Of a stretch of DNA of 64,000 nucleotides, positions 36,149-45,659 are shown piece after piece. The stretch comes from an uncultured Paracoccaceae bacterium. Its GTDB lineage: Bacteria > Pseudomonadota > Alphaproteobacteria > Rhodobacterales > Rhodobacteraceae. A program made the translations under genes and the position numbers. The DNA is taken from contig CANMPD010000005.1 in the NCBI GenBank assembly GCA_947499635.1, positions 165,728 through 229,727 of the forward strand. Direction: 5' to 3'. Below the pieces are notes generated by a model. The model was not told the origin of the DNA. It made no database searches and saw only the letters and a program-made list of their open reading frames with translations. Every line of letters starts with the position of its first letter. Within the stretch, counting starts at the first letter, position 1.

Positions 36149-37108
36149 TTACTTTGGATGCCGCAGGCGCGGATTGGTGAGCAGGGCAGTGATGTCGGCC
36201 ACTAAATTGAGGCCAATAAAAATGGCGGCAAAGATCAGTCCACAGGCCTGAACCACAGGGATGTCACGTTTTGAGACGTGGTCGACCAGATACTGTCCAA
36301 GGCCGGGATAGACAAAGATAACCTCTATCACCACCACACCCACGATCAGATATGCAAGGTTCAGCATCACCACATTGACAATGGGCGCAATCGCATTGGG
36401 GAGGGCATGGCGGTAAATGATCTTGAATGATGACAGCCCCTTAAGCTCCGCAGTTTCGATATAGGCGGATTCCATCACGTTTAAGATTGCAGCGCGCGTC
36501 ATACGCATCATATGCGCCAGAACCACTAAGGTTAGGGCCATCGCAGGAAGGGCCATCGCGTTGAGGCGGGCAAAAAATCCCATGCCATCGTAAACTGAGG
36601 CCACCGAGGGAAAGAGTGGAATATTCACAGCGAAGATTAGGATCAGTACGTAGCCGATGAAAAATTCGGGTAAAGAAATAGAGGCCAGGGTGGTGGCGGA
36701 AATGAGTTTATCGGGCCAGCGGTCACGATAACGTACGGCCAATAAACCAAGAAAAATAGCTAAAGGTACGGACATCACGGCTGCAAATGCCGCTAGGAAC
36801 AGGGTGTTTATCAAACGCGATGTCATTGACTCTGCAATGTCACGACCATTGGTGAGCGCCGTTCCGAGGTCGCCTTGTATAATGCCACCTGCCCAGCTGA
36901 GATAACGACTGAGCGCGGGGTCGTTCAGGCCCATTTCAGTCCGTAGATTTTCCAAGGCTTCGGGGGTTGCAGATTGGCCTAGAATGTTCTGCGCGACGTC
37001 GCCAGGCAGAATTTCAGTGCCGATAAAGATCACTACGGACACGGCCCACAGGATCAAGAGGCTCAGCGCAAGGCGCTGAGCTATCATCTTTATCAGATCA
37101 GATGGCAT
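36149..37108 (-). CDS. Peptide-type ABC transporter permease (DppB family)
   Basis: This is the partner permease of 319 residues. It has an N-terminal helix (LALSLLILWAVSVVIFIGTEILPGD) split around residues 12-36, the DppB segment LSRYLSWAGGIIQGDLGTAL, and the EAA loop YIETAELKGLSSFKIIYRHALPN. The C-terminus holds VIEVIFVYPGLGQYLVDHV. It lies 4 bp after the binding-protein gene. Confidence 0.92.
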   Translation of the reverse strand: MPSDLIKMIAQRLALSLLILWAVSVVIFIGTEILPGDVAQNILGQSATPEALENLRTEMGLNDPALSRYLSWAGGIIQGDLGTALTNGRDIAESMTSRLINTLFLAAFAAVMSVPLAIFLGLLAVRYRDRWPDKLISATTLASISLPEFFIGYVLILIFAVNIPLFPSVASVYDGMGFFARLNAMALPAMALTLVVLAHMMRMTRAAILNVMESAYIETAELKGLSSFKIIYRHALPNAIAPIVNVVMLNLAYLIVGVVVIEVIFVYPGLGQYLVDHVSKRDIPVVQACGLIFAAIFIGLNLVADITALLTNPRLRHPK

Positions 37109-37112
37109 GGTG

Positions 37113-38699
37113 TTAGGCTTTCAACCAACACTTGATGGTTGCCATACCATTCATCATGGTTTGAGCTGGATCATCGTACCAGCCTTCCACTTCGCTGCGT
37201 GTGCCTTCAACCCAGTTTGCGAACATTGGGATCATGGCGCCACCTTCGTTGTTCACCATTACACTCATGTCGCGGTACAGACTTGTACGGGCCTCTGGAT
37301 TTGTTTCTACGCGTGCTGCAAGCAGTTTCGCGTCGAAATCGTCACGACGGAAATTGGTGTCATTCCAGTCTGCTGTTGACAGATATGCAGTGGAGTACAT
37401 CGCATCTTGCGTTGGACGACCACCCCAATAAGAGGTGCAGAACGGCTGTTTGTTCCAAACTTCAGACCAGTAACCGTCGTTTGGTTCACGCTTGATTTCG
37501 ATCTGAATACCAGCGGCTTGTGCGGATTGTTGGAACAGCTGCGCTGCGTCAACCGCACCGGGGAAAGACCCATCTGCAGTGCGCAGGACGATTGGGCCAT
37601 CATGACCAGAGGCTTTATAGTGTGCAGCCGCCTTTTCGGGATCATAAGTCCGCTGTTCGATGTCGCCAGAGAACAAAGGATACGCGCTATTGATTGGCGT
37701 GTCGTTCCCGACGCTGCCGTGACCGAATAGGATGCTGTCGACCATTTGCTGGCGGTCGATTGCATATTTCAGTGCAAGGCGCAGGTCGTTGTTGTCAAAC
37801 GGCGCTGTGTCACAGAACATGTTGAACACATAATGCCCGGGTCCGCCGGCTGAGTGGATGTCGATTTGTGGATGACGCTCAATCAGACCCGCAATCTTTG
37901 GTGGCACGCGGTTGGCAATATGAACCTGACCGGATTGCAGCGCGGCGATGCGGGCGGTGTCGTCGGCAATAACCAGCAGTTCAACAGCATCGACATGACC
38001 ACGGCTGTCATCCCAGTAATCGGCGAATTTTTCGAAGGTATAGCGAACGCCATGGTCAGCCTGAACAACTTTGTATGGGCCAGTACCGATGCCTGCGTCT
38101 GGGGCATCTAGGCCGCCGTTCGGCTGGATAACCAGGTGATAATCGGCCAGAAGATATGGTAGATCTGCGTTCCCATCCGCGAGAGTAATGACGACTTTGC
38201 CATCAACATCTTCGATGGTGTCGATACCGCGTAGAATACCTAGGGCACCTGATTGAGACGTCTCGTCGGCGTGGCGGCGCAGAGTGGCAACAACATCTGA
38301 CGCCGCTAGGGTGGCACCATTGTGGAAGGAAATGCCTTCGCGGATTGTAAAGGTCCAGACCTTTGCATCCGCTGAGGATTCAATCGCTGAGGCCAGGCGC
38401 ATAACGAGACTGCCGTCGACGTCTACTTCTACCAGGTAGTCGCCAAAATGTTTAAGAACAACAAGTGTCGTGTCATTGGTTGAGCGTGCAGGATCAAGGC
38501 TGTCAGTGGATTGACCACCAGAGATTGCCACTTTGAACGTGCCGCCTTTTTGCGGGGTCGCGGCGCGAGCAGCAGTACCGAGGAAGCTGCCTGCCATTGC
38601 GGTGGAGGCACCTAGCGCAGCAGCGCGAGACATAAACGCGCGACGGTTCAGCGCACCTGATGCAGCCATGGCGGCCAGTTGCTTGAGATCTTTAGTCAT
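37113..38699 (-). CDS. Periplasmic peptide-type binding protein (SBP family 5)
   Basis: This 528-residue family 5 extracellular solute-binding protein determines the specificity of the importer. The N-terminus carries a likely Tat-type signal (LNRRAFMSRAAALGASTA, cleavage near AARA). The signature LASAIESSADAKVWTFTIREGISFHNG is near residues 101-127. Substrate is unknown; pairing with a CocE-type hydrolase suggests a peptide, ester or modified amino acid. Confidence 0.9.
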   Translation of the reverse strand: MTKDLKQLAAMAASGALNRRAFMSRAAALGASTAMAGSFLGTAARAATPQKGGTFKVAISGGQSTDSLDPARSTNDTTLVVLKHFGDYLVEVDVDGSLVMRLASAIESSADAKVWTFTIREGISFHNGATLAASDVVATLRRHADETSQSGALGILRGIDTIEDVDGKVVITLADGNADLPYLLADYHLVIQPNGGLDAPDAGIGTGPYKVVQADHGVRYTFEKFADYWDDSRGHVDAVELLVIADDTARIAALQSGQVHIANRVPPKIAGLIERHPQIDIHSAGGPGHYVFNMFCDTAPFDNNDLRLALKYAIDRQQMVDSILFGHGSVGNDTPINSAYPLFSGDIEQRTYDPEKAAAHYKASGHDGPIVLRTADGSFPGAVDAAQLFQQSAQAAGIQIEIKREPNDGYWSEVWNKQPFCTSYWGGRPTQDAMYSTAYLSTADWNDTNFRRDDFDAKLLAARVETNPEARTSLYRDMSVMVNNEGGAMIPMFANWVEGTRSEVEGWYDDPAQTMMNGMATIKCWLKA

Positions 38700-38725
38700 T
38701 GAGTGACTCCCTGAAGTCTATTTTA

Positions 38726-40762
38726 TTATTCATTGGTCTGTGCGGATTTTTCATCTGGGGCGCGACGGATTTTGTCTTGAAAGATTGTCTCATGGACAAG
38801 GGTGTCTCCGTCCCAGGCTTTGAGGGTTTGATGAACCACAAAGTGGTCTTTTTGCCCCCACATGCGCGCAACCGTTTGGGTGCGTACATCAAATGGAATG
38901 TCTGTTTCACTGCGGCCAAGAGTGCGGTCCCATGTCATCTCAACATAAGCCGAGGCCGGGTCGTTTGGTGTTATGCTCCATGTTTCGGACATTGCACTAT
39001 GGATAGTCAAGCCATTCTCGAGATCTTGAACGATGCCGTGATTGCCTGCGATGTTTAGGGTGATTTTGCCCGTTTCATCAGAAATTTCACGTGTTTTCAT
39101 CTCGGTAGGCGATTGTAAGGTTTTATAGGGTCGCGCCTTTGTTTGCGTGGGGGCTGCAAAGCTACAGGTTTTGGGGGTTGGTGAGCCACTGTAGCGCGGT
39201 AAGCTCAGTGTGCCGGCGGTTAACCTGAGTGAAAAAGCGCGACCTTCGGGCCAGCAATAGGGCCAATAGCTATTGGATATCGAAAGGCGCAACTTGTGAC
39301 CGGCGGGCAAACGATATGCGCAATGATCTAGCGTGATGGTGACCTGATAGGGTTGGTCGGGAGCCAAATCACATGCGTTGTCAAATCCGTCGCGATGGCG
39401 CAAGTTTAGGAGCCCAAGACTGATTAGCGCTGAGGTGCCATCAGGGGCCACATCGCACAGACGCAGGATAATCTGCGCATGAGGCTGGTCGCTTGCAACG
39501 GTGAGTGTGGCACTGGGAGACCCCAGCAAAGTCCAGTCCTGATCCAGAGGGGTGCTGTCAAAACAGGACGATATGGTATCATCGTGGTGTTGGTTGTCTG
39601 GTAGTTCACCGGGGCCAAAGCCAAAGGGGAAGTACTCGCCGCTATTGCGGCCACAGGCCAAGTCACCGGTGACTTCGATGTCAAAAGCTGCGGCTTGGTC
39701 TTGTAAGCAATGCGCTGCTAGGGACAGGGTCGTCTGGGTGATGTCAGGGGATGGCCATTGATCAAAGGCCAACCATGTGCCCGGGCGATGATCTAGGCTG
39801 GGATGTGGTGGTACACTGTCCATTACGTATGCGCGATAGGCAGGGTCTTGGTCTGCCCCGTTGTCAATATTTTTCAACCAGCGATCCCACCAACGCAGGG
39901 CGATACCAAAATAGTCGATCGCAGGACTGATCGGACTGACATGTGGGTACTTGTGGCCCCAGGGTCCAGCGATTCCCTGCACCGGTGCAGATAAATTTTC
40001 GGTTAGATGTGCCATGGTATTGCGATAGCCATCTTGCAATCCACCAATCGCAAGCGTGGTGGCCTTGATTGATGAATAATCTTCGCACACCGAGCCATGT
40101 TCCCAATAGGCGTCACGATTGCTGTGGGTGATCCACTTTTTCGCAAGATTTGGCGTGTTTTTCAATCTCTCTAGCCAGATGTCACGCCAGTTCTCGCCGA
40201 CAAGATCAGGATCTGGAGGGGTAGACAACCAAGACATAGCTGTCGCGGCCCAGCCGATATTTTCACCTAACTGAATGCCGCCTTTATAATGGATGTCATC
40301 GGCAAACCGATCAACGGTAGACCCGATGGTGATCACTGCTTTAAGCGCATCAGGTGCCCGGGCCGCAATTTGTAGCCCGTTAAACCCACCCCAGGAGATG
40401 CCTTGGATGCCAACGGCCCCGCTGCACCATGACTGGGAGGCGATCCAGTTGATGATCTCAACCCCGTCGTCAATCTCTTCGAGCGAGTATTCGTCATCAA
40501 ACAAACCGGTACTGTCGCCACATCCACGTCGATCAACGCGCATGCTGACATAGCCGTGTTCAGCAAAATGCAAGTGCATCGCATGATCACGCGCAGCTGT
40601 GCCATCCGTTTTGCGGTAGGGAAGGTATTCCAGTATTGCAGGCAAAGGTGTTGAATGTGCAGTTTCCGGCATCCAAACACGGGCGGAAAGAACGGTATCA
40701 TCCGACAGAGGAATTCTCATGTCTGGTATGATTGTAACGTCTTGATTCTTAGTGCCGGTCAC
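38726..40762 (-). CDS. CocE/NonD-family hydrolase (X-Pro dipeptidyl peptidase S15-like)
   Basis: This serine hydrolase of 678 residues has the alpha/beta-hydrolase domain of the CocE/PepX family. MRVDRRGCGDSTG at about 75-87 is followed by the nucleophile motif GIQGISWGGFNGLQ at about 119-132. A C-terminal jelly-roll domain lies about 420-560. The start is a GTG at 40762 with GGGGAG 10 nt upstream; the ATG at 40720 lacks a ribosome binding site. No export signal is seen, so it probably acts on the imported substrate in the cytoplasm. It leads the transporter operon, 26 bp before the binding protein. It may cleave esters, amides or proline-containing peptides. Confidence 0.85.
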   Translation of the reverse strand: MTGTKNQDVTIIPDMRIPLSDDTVLSARVWMPETAHSTPLPAILEYLPYRKTDGTAARDHAMHLHFAEHGYVSMRVDRRGCGDSTGLFDDEYSLEEIDDGVEIINWIASQSWCSGAVGIQGISWGGFNGLQIAARAPDALKAVITIGSTVDRFADDIHYKGGIQLGENIGWAATAMSWLSTPPDPDLVGENWRDIWLERLKNTPNLAKKWITHSNRDAYWEHGSVCEDYSSIKATTLAIGGLQDGYRNTMAHLTENLSAPVQGIAGPWGHKYPHVSPISPAIDYFGIALRWWDRWLKNIDNGADQDPAYRAYVMDSVPPHPSLDHRPGTWLAFDQWPSPDITQTTLSLAAHCLQDQAAAFDIEVTGDLACGRNSGEYFPFGFGPGELPDNQHHDDTISSCFDSTPLDQDWTLLGSPSATLTVASDQPHAQIILRLCDVAPDGTSALISLGLLNLRHRDGFDNACDLAPDQPYQVTITLDHCAYRLPAGHKLRLSISNSYWPYCWPEGRAFSLRLTAGTLSLPRYSGSPTPKTCSFAAPTQTKARPYKTLQSPTEMKTREISDETGKITLNIAGNHGIVQDLENGLTIHSAMSETWSITPNDPASAYVEMTWDRTLGRSETDIPFDVRTQTVARMWGQKDHFVVHQTLKAWDGDTLVHETIFQDKIRRAPDEKSAQTNE

Positions 40763-40992
40763 GAAATCGAAACTCCCCTGACCGCATTTGGCACAAATGA
40801 TAGGCTTGATGCTACCGTTTCGGGGGTATCATTTTGTGTTTTTTATTTTTGTGACCCAAAATGCGTAAGAAATAGCGAGATTGGCGACCAGATCATGACT
40901 TTGGTCTCTATTCTTTAGATGGCGCTGATGCTTTGGTGCGGCAATCTGATCCGAATCCAAGCTGTATCCATCAGTCTGTGCGGTGCAACGGC

Positions 40993-43584
40993 CTATTGCA
41001 CCTGACGTGGGTTTAACGCCTGGCCCGAGAGATTGGGCCGAAACGTGATATGTGACAGCATTCGCAAAGCATGCGCAGCCAATAGACCCAGAAGGATACC
41101 GCCAAAAATCGCTACAATATCTGTCTGTAGAGGGCTGAGTGTAACATCTATCTGGGCTAAGATATTTGGCATGATGCTTTCCGGCACGAAACGGTGCAGC
41201 AGGTAAATTGGAAAGGCGCCCTGCGCGACGAGTGTGATTGTGCGGGTCAACCATCTAGAGGTGCTGATGTGCGGCAACTGGATGTGAGATACTGATAAAA
41301 GCAGGCCACACAGTGCCAAGAGGCTCATGTATTTGACCCATCCACCGTACCAATTGCCACCCAGATAAGCAGCCATTGGCATAATCACAGAGGCAGCCGC
41401 GATAACAACCAATCGCTGGGTCAGTGTTTGTGCAGTGGTGATGCACCAACCAAGAGCAAAGAGGTAAAAGACCCATGGTACGGAAAACTGTGATCGCCCA
41501 CTGCGTATAGGCCAAATTTCGGGGATCACAACACGCATAACGATGGCAAGTGCCAACAGGGCTAAGCCTACGACAAAGGGATTTTTGGCAAGAGCTGAGC
41601 GTGCGAATGGCAAAGTGAACAGGAGCAGAATAAGCACGGTCATCTGCATATAGGCTTCGACGAACCAGTATAGATAAGGCAGCATGAGGTGGGTTTCTGG
41701 TGACGTCACACCGAAATTTCCGATCAAAAAGACCGAGGCCCACGGGACCTGTTGCCAGGCCAGCGCATAACCCGCAACAATTGCGAAATAAGGCCATAAA
41801 ACACGCAACGTCGGCTGTAGAAATGGCCAAATTTGTCCTTGGACCAATGCGCTTGTGCGATGTTCGGCGACGCTCATTCCTAAGAGGATCACCATAGCAG
41901 CTGCGCCGCCATAGACGGGTAGGCTGGTTTGGTGGGCAACAACAACGGCAATGATCGCGAGGGCGCGTGCCAGGATCGGCATCGGCAGGCTGGGTCGTGC
42001 AGGTTTTGCCTGCGCAAGTTGTGCGATGGACATGTGCTCCCAGCCGACGGGCAACCCTTTGAGCTGTTTCTCAAGTGTGAGTGTGAGTTCAACATGACGC
42101 AACGAGTCGCCGCCAAGGGACTTAAAACTGTCACTATGAGATACGGGCTGGGGCGCAAAAATTTGCGCAAAACTGCTTAGGATCGCAGGAGGGTCATTGG
42201 GTGTGTTGTGCGCAGAACGTGACTGGGTTTGCTGTTTAAGTTTGGGATAGTTGATTTTGCCGCTGGCGTGGCGGGGCAAGGCGTCACATGTGGTGACTGA
42301 TATATGTGACCGGCCAATCCCTGCGCGTTCTGCGGTGAGGTTTTGCAGCGTGGTGATAACGTTGCTGTCGTGATCAGGGGTATTTTGTGCGGCAACGTGG
42401 ATTGTGGCGTCATCACCCCAAACGGCAGCGTCATAGCCTGCAGTCTCTAACGCGCGTTCTAATGCATCATGGCCTATGCGAATGCCGGCGATTTTTGACA
42501 TGCGTGACAGACGACCGGTGATGCGCAGTAAGCCATTCTTGTCACGGGTGGCCAGATCGCCGGTGGCCAGTTCGGTCAGCTCATGGCCGCGTATCAGGTC
42601 GGTGGCACCTTGTGCATAACCCATCATCACGTTTGGACCGCGATAGATCAGCTCTCCTTCGTTGGGGGAGGACGCGCCAGAGGAATCGCGCAGCAGGATT
42701 TCACCTCCGGGGATAGGCTGACCAATGGAGTTCGGATGTTCCGCAGCACGAGCAGGGGGGAGATAAGCGATGCGCGCGGTGGCTTCGGTTTGGCCGTACA
42801 TCACAACAAAGCGGCCCTGTTTTTGTTCGAACCTCGTTGCCCAGCGTTGTACCGCCTCTGGAGGCATGGCGCCGCCTGCGACAGTCATGCAGGTGATGCT
42901 GTCTGGCAGCCTGTCACTTAATCCTGCGGAATCGAGCATGGCAAAATGATGCGGAACACCGGCTAGGCTAGTCGCACCCGAGTCTGCGAGTTCGGTTGCA
43001 AAGCCCTCGTCTAGGATTGAACCTTGCGCCAGCCACAGACTTGCGCCCTGCGCCAGATGCGAATGAAGCACGGATAACCCATACGAGTAATGTAGGGGCA
43101 AAATCAAAGCAGCGCGATCGGTTGGAGTGATTTCCAAGTAATTTGCGATGGCCTGTGCATTGGATTTCACGGCCTCGTGGCTAAGACGTACGCCTTTGCC
43201 TTGGCCGGTGCTCCCCGAGGTTTGTAAGACGAGTGCCAAGTCCGGATGGATCGGGGTTGGGTTGACACAAGACACAAACCGACGACGTTCGGCGAGTGTG
43301 CGAAAAGCGGCTGCAGGACGAAACCGGTTAATCAATGCGCTGCTGAGTGTGGTGCTGCAGGTGGGCAAGGGCATCACCGCGTGCCCGGCACTGAGGGCGG
43401 CAAGGTAGGCAGCGATTGCTTCGATGCTTGCGTCCATTTCAACGGCGATCAGACCGCGTTGTTTGGGAAGCCGGTGGGTCATCTGTTCTATACGATCTGC
43501 GAGCTCGGCATAGGTGAGCACCGTATCGCGGGTTATCAAACATGGGTTGTCCGCAAAGTCGCGCAAATTCGATAAACTGAACAC
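40993..43584 (-). CDS. Adenylation-carrier-membrane acyltransferase fusion protein
   Basis: This unusual 863-residue fusion joins three domains. Residues about 1-450 form an AMP-binding/adenylation domain with QTSGSTGQGKG (121-131), VMYGQTEAT (261-269), LATGDLATRD, GRLSRMSKIAG and the catalytic Lys443 in ASGKINYPK. Residues about 465-530 form a carrier domain with the phosphopantetheine site LGGDSL (Ser494). From about 535 there is an acyltransferase-3-like membrane region of about ten helices, beginning ARALAIIAVVVAHQTSLP. The likely chemistry is activation of a carboxylic acid, loading onto the carrier, and transfer across or at the membrane to an unknown acceptor. It stands alone on the minus strand. 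Substrate and acceptor are unknown. Confidence 0.85.
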   Translation of the reverse strand: MFSLSNLRDFADNPCLITRDTVLTYAELADRIEQMTHRLPKQRGLIAVEMDASIEAIAAYLAALSAGHAVMPLPTCSTTLSSALINRFRPAAAFRTLAERRRFVSCVNPTPIHPDLALVLQTSGSTGQGKGVRLSHEAVKSNAQAIANYLEITPTDRAALILPLHYSYGLSVLHSHLAQGASLWLAQGSILDEGFATELADSGATSLAGVPHHFAMLDSAGLSDRLPDSITCMTVAGGAMPPEAVQRWATRFEQKQGRFVVMYGQTEATARIAYLPPARAAEHPNSIGQPIPGGEILLRDSSGASSPNEGELIYRGPNVMMGYAQGATDLIRGHELTELATGDLATRDKNGLLRITGRLSRMSKIAGIRIGHDALERALETAGYDAAVWGDDATIHVAAQNTPDHDSNVITTLQNLTAERAGIGRSHISVTTCDALPRHASGKINYPKLKQQTQSRSAHNTPNDPPAILSSFAQIFAPQPVSHSDSFKSLGGDSLRHVELTLTLEKQLKGLPVGWEHMSIAQLAQAKPARPSLPMPILARALAIIAVVVAHQTSLPVYGGAAAMVILLGMSVAEHRTSALVQGQIWPFLQPTLRVLWPYFAIVAGYALAWQQVPWASVFLIGNFGVTSPETHLMLPYLYWFVEAYMQMTVLILLLFTLPFARSALAKNPFVVGLALLALAIVMRVVIPEIWPIRSGRSQFSVPWVFYLFALGWCITTAQTLTQRLVVIAAASVIMPMAAYLGGNWYGGWVKYMSLLALCGLLLSVSHIQLPHISTSRWLTRTITLVAQGAFPIYLLHRFVPESIMPNILAQIDVTLSPLQTDIVAIFGGILLGLLAAHALRMLSHITFRPNLSGQALNPRQVQ

Positions 43585-43772
43585 AAGTATTCCCCTAATA
43601 TTTAGGAAGCTGGGTATAGTTCATGATAATTTTTGTAAAGTATTTGCGGATTCATTTTTTTCACAGTTTTTTGAAGTGTGCCAGATACTGGCTATCGATT
43701 TGGGAAACCCTCTTGTGCGCCTGATATTTGTGCAAAAATAGATTTTCATCTTGTAAATTTGAGCAATTCAAG

Positions 43773-43794
43773 TAATTATGCAATTGTATAATTA
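43773..43794. promoter_or_regulatory. Candidate TetR operator
   Basis: This 22-bp inverted repeat has arms TAATTAT and ATAATTA around GCAATTGT, with one mismatched pair in the inner part. It lies 15 bp upstream of the TetR-family ATG, in a 225-bp AT-rich gap after the divergent fusion gene. Its position suggests autoregulation of the tetR-transaminase-decarboxylase operon. Confidence 0.5.
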
Positions 43795-43809
43795 AGTGGA
43801 GTAAGTGCT

Positions 43810-44475
43810 ATGCCAGCTGTAACGCCGTTAGATGCACCCCAACCAAAATTCAAACGTGAACCTGCTGAGATCCGTAAAGAGGCATTGATTTCGGCAACGC
43901 TTGCGTTGGTTGGGGAGCGGGGTGTGCGGGGGGCAACGGTTCGTGCAATTTCAGAGCGAGCTGACGTCACGCAGGGGCTGATCCGGCACTATTTTAGATC
44001 CAAAGAAGATCTTATTTTGGCGGCTTACGACCATCATATGACACAGATGACAGAGATAACGGCGCAGGCTGACCTGCCTGCAAAATCTCCGGCGCAGGCG
44101 CGATTGGTGGCTTTTGTCATCAATGGATTAAAGCCACCAGTGGCCACGTCAACATCTGTCTCGATCTGGGCGAGTTTCTTGAACAAAGTGCGCGAAGACA
44201 CGCGGATGCGCGAGATCCACCAGAAAACTTACTTTGAATTTCGCGACCGCTTTGAGGGCTTGATCAAAGACACTTACGAGGAAGCAGGGCGCGTGGTCTC
44301 TGCTGCGCAGTTGCGCAGATATGCTATTGCCTGCAACGCCGTATTGGACGGGTTGTGGATGGAGGAAGGCGCATTGCCCGAAGCGTTTTCTGAGGGAGAA
44401 TTGCCAAGCATCGGCCTAGAGGCCGTGGGTGCAATTTTGGGCCTGCGACTGGACAAAGAAGAGTTAAGCCAATGA
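43810..44475 (+). CDS. TetR-family (BetI-like) transcriptional regulator
   Basis: This 221-residue repressor has an N-terminal TetR helix-turn-helix (ALVGERGVRGATVRAISERA followed by VTQGLIRHYFRSKEDLI, about residues 35-75). The C-terminal ligand domain resembles that of BetI. The stop overlaps the following transaminase gene by 4 bp (ATGA), so it is the first gene of a three-gene operon and probably senses a substrate or intermediate of that pathway. Confidence 0.88.
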   Translation: MPAVTPLDAPQPKFKREPAEIRKEALISATLALVGERGVRGATVRAISERADVTQGLIRHYFRSKEDLILAAYDHHMTQMTEITAQADLPAKSPAQARLVAFVINGLKPPVATSTSVSIWASFLNKVREDTRMREIHQKTYFEFRDRFEGLIKDTYEEAGRVVSAAQLRRYAIACNAVLDGLWMEEGALPEAFSEGELPSIGLEAVGAILGLRLDKEELSQ

Positions 44476-45659
44476 GATATACAGCAATTACACAGCGTCT
44501 AAAAGGTTTGGGCGGTGATAAATGGGATCTGCACTTCAAAGCAGAAGAACTGGCTGAGCAAGGCCATGATGTTTTACGGCTCACCATTGGTGAACCGGAT
44601 ATTGCGACACCGGATGCGCTGATCGAGAGGGCTCACGAGGCCATGCAACGCGGTCGCACTGGCTATTCTAATGGTCGGGGTGAACCCGGTTTGCGGAACG
44701 CATTGGCCGCGCGGTATAGCGCTAAAGCTGGTCGCGAGATTACGGAAGACCAGATTATGTGCCTCCCCGGTACGCAGACCTCGTTATACACGACGATGAT
44801 GGGGATCGTTGAAGCTGGAGACGAGGTTTTGGTGGGTGACCCCAACTATGTCGCATACGAGGGTTTGATCCGGGCCACTGGGGCAACAATTGTCCCTGTG
44901 CCATTGCGCGCAGAACACGGATTTCGCATGCAAGCCGATGATGTTGCCGCGCGAGTGACCCCTAAGACGCGGGCATTGTTGTTGAATACCCCGCATAACC
45001 CGACTGGGGCAATTCTGACACATGATGAGGTTGCAGCAATTGGGGCACTGGCGCGGGCACATGATTTTTGGCTGGTATCGGACGAAGTCTATGACGAGAT
45101 GATTTTTGACGGAACCCCATTCACGTCGCCGCTTGATCTGCCCGAGCTCGCGGATCGAACTGTGGTGGTGTCATCAATTTCAAAATCTCATGCGGCGCCG
45201 GGGTTTCGTTCGGGCTGGTGTGTCGGGCCCGAAGAATTTACCGAAGCCTTGCTGCCGTTATCTGAAACGATTTTGTTCGGCAGCCAACCTTTCATCGCGG
45301 ATATGACCGAGTTGGCCGTGCGGGATGGGTCTCCTGTTGCTGCTGGCATGTCTGCACGCTTTGCGCGACGCGCGGGTTATCTTGTGGATCGCCTTGGTGC
45401 AGAGACACGGTTGCAAGTATTGCGCCCGCAAGCGGGAATGTTTGCAATGGTCAATGTGGCTGCGACAGGGATGACGGGGTATGATTACGCACTTGACCTG
45501 CTTGAGACGCAGAGAGTTGCGGTGATGCCGGGCAGTTCCTTTGGCACAGTTTTGAATGATTGGGTGCGTTTGGCGCTCACGGTTTCCGATGAAGAGCTCG
45601 CGACAGCCTGCGATCGCATTGTTGCTCACGCCACTCTTGTGACAGGAGAAGCGGCATGA
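44472..45659 (+). CDS. PLP-dependent aminotransferase, AruH-like (arginine:pyruvate transaminase)
   Basis: This fold-type I aminotransferase has 395 residues. The N-terminus MRYTAITQRLKGLG..KWDLH resembles AruH, and motifs LTIGEPDIATP, NTPHNPTGA, VSDEVYDEMIFDG and the PLP-binding Lys238 in SISKSHAAPGFRSGW are present. AruH moves the amino group of L-arginine to pyruvate, giving 2-ketoarginine. The partner gene downstream looks like the matching decarboxylase, which supports this assignment over a generic aspartate aminotransferase. The start and stop both overlap neighbours by 4 bp. Confidence 0.8.
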   Translation: MRYTAITQRLKGLGGDKWDLHFKAEELAEQGHDVLRLTIGEPDIATPDALIERAHEAMQRGRTGYSNGRGEPGLRNALAARYSAKAGREITEDQIMCLPGTQTSLYTTMMGIVEAGDEVLVGDPNYVAYEGLIRATGATIVPVPLRAEHGFRMQADDVAARVTPKTRALLLNTPHNPTGAILTHDEVAAIGALARAHDFWLVSDEVYDEMIFDGTPFTSPLDLPELADRTVVVSSISKSHAAPGFRSGWCVGPEEFTEALLPLSETILFGSQPFIADMTELAVRDGSPVAAGMSARFARRAGYLVDRLGAETRLQVLRPQAGMFAMVNVAATGMTGYDYALDLLETQRVAVMPGSSFGTVLNDWVRLALTVSDEELATACDRIVAHATLVTGEAA

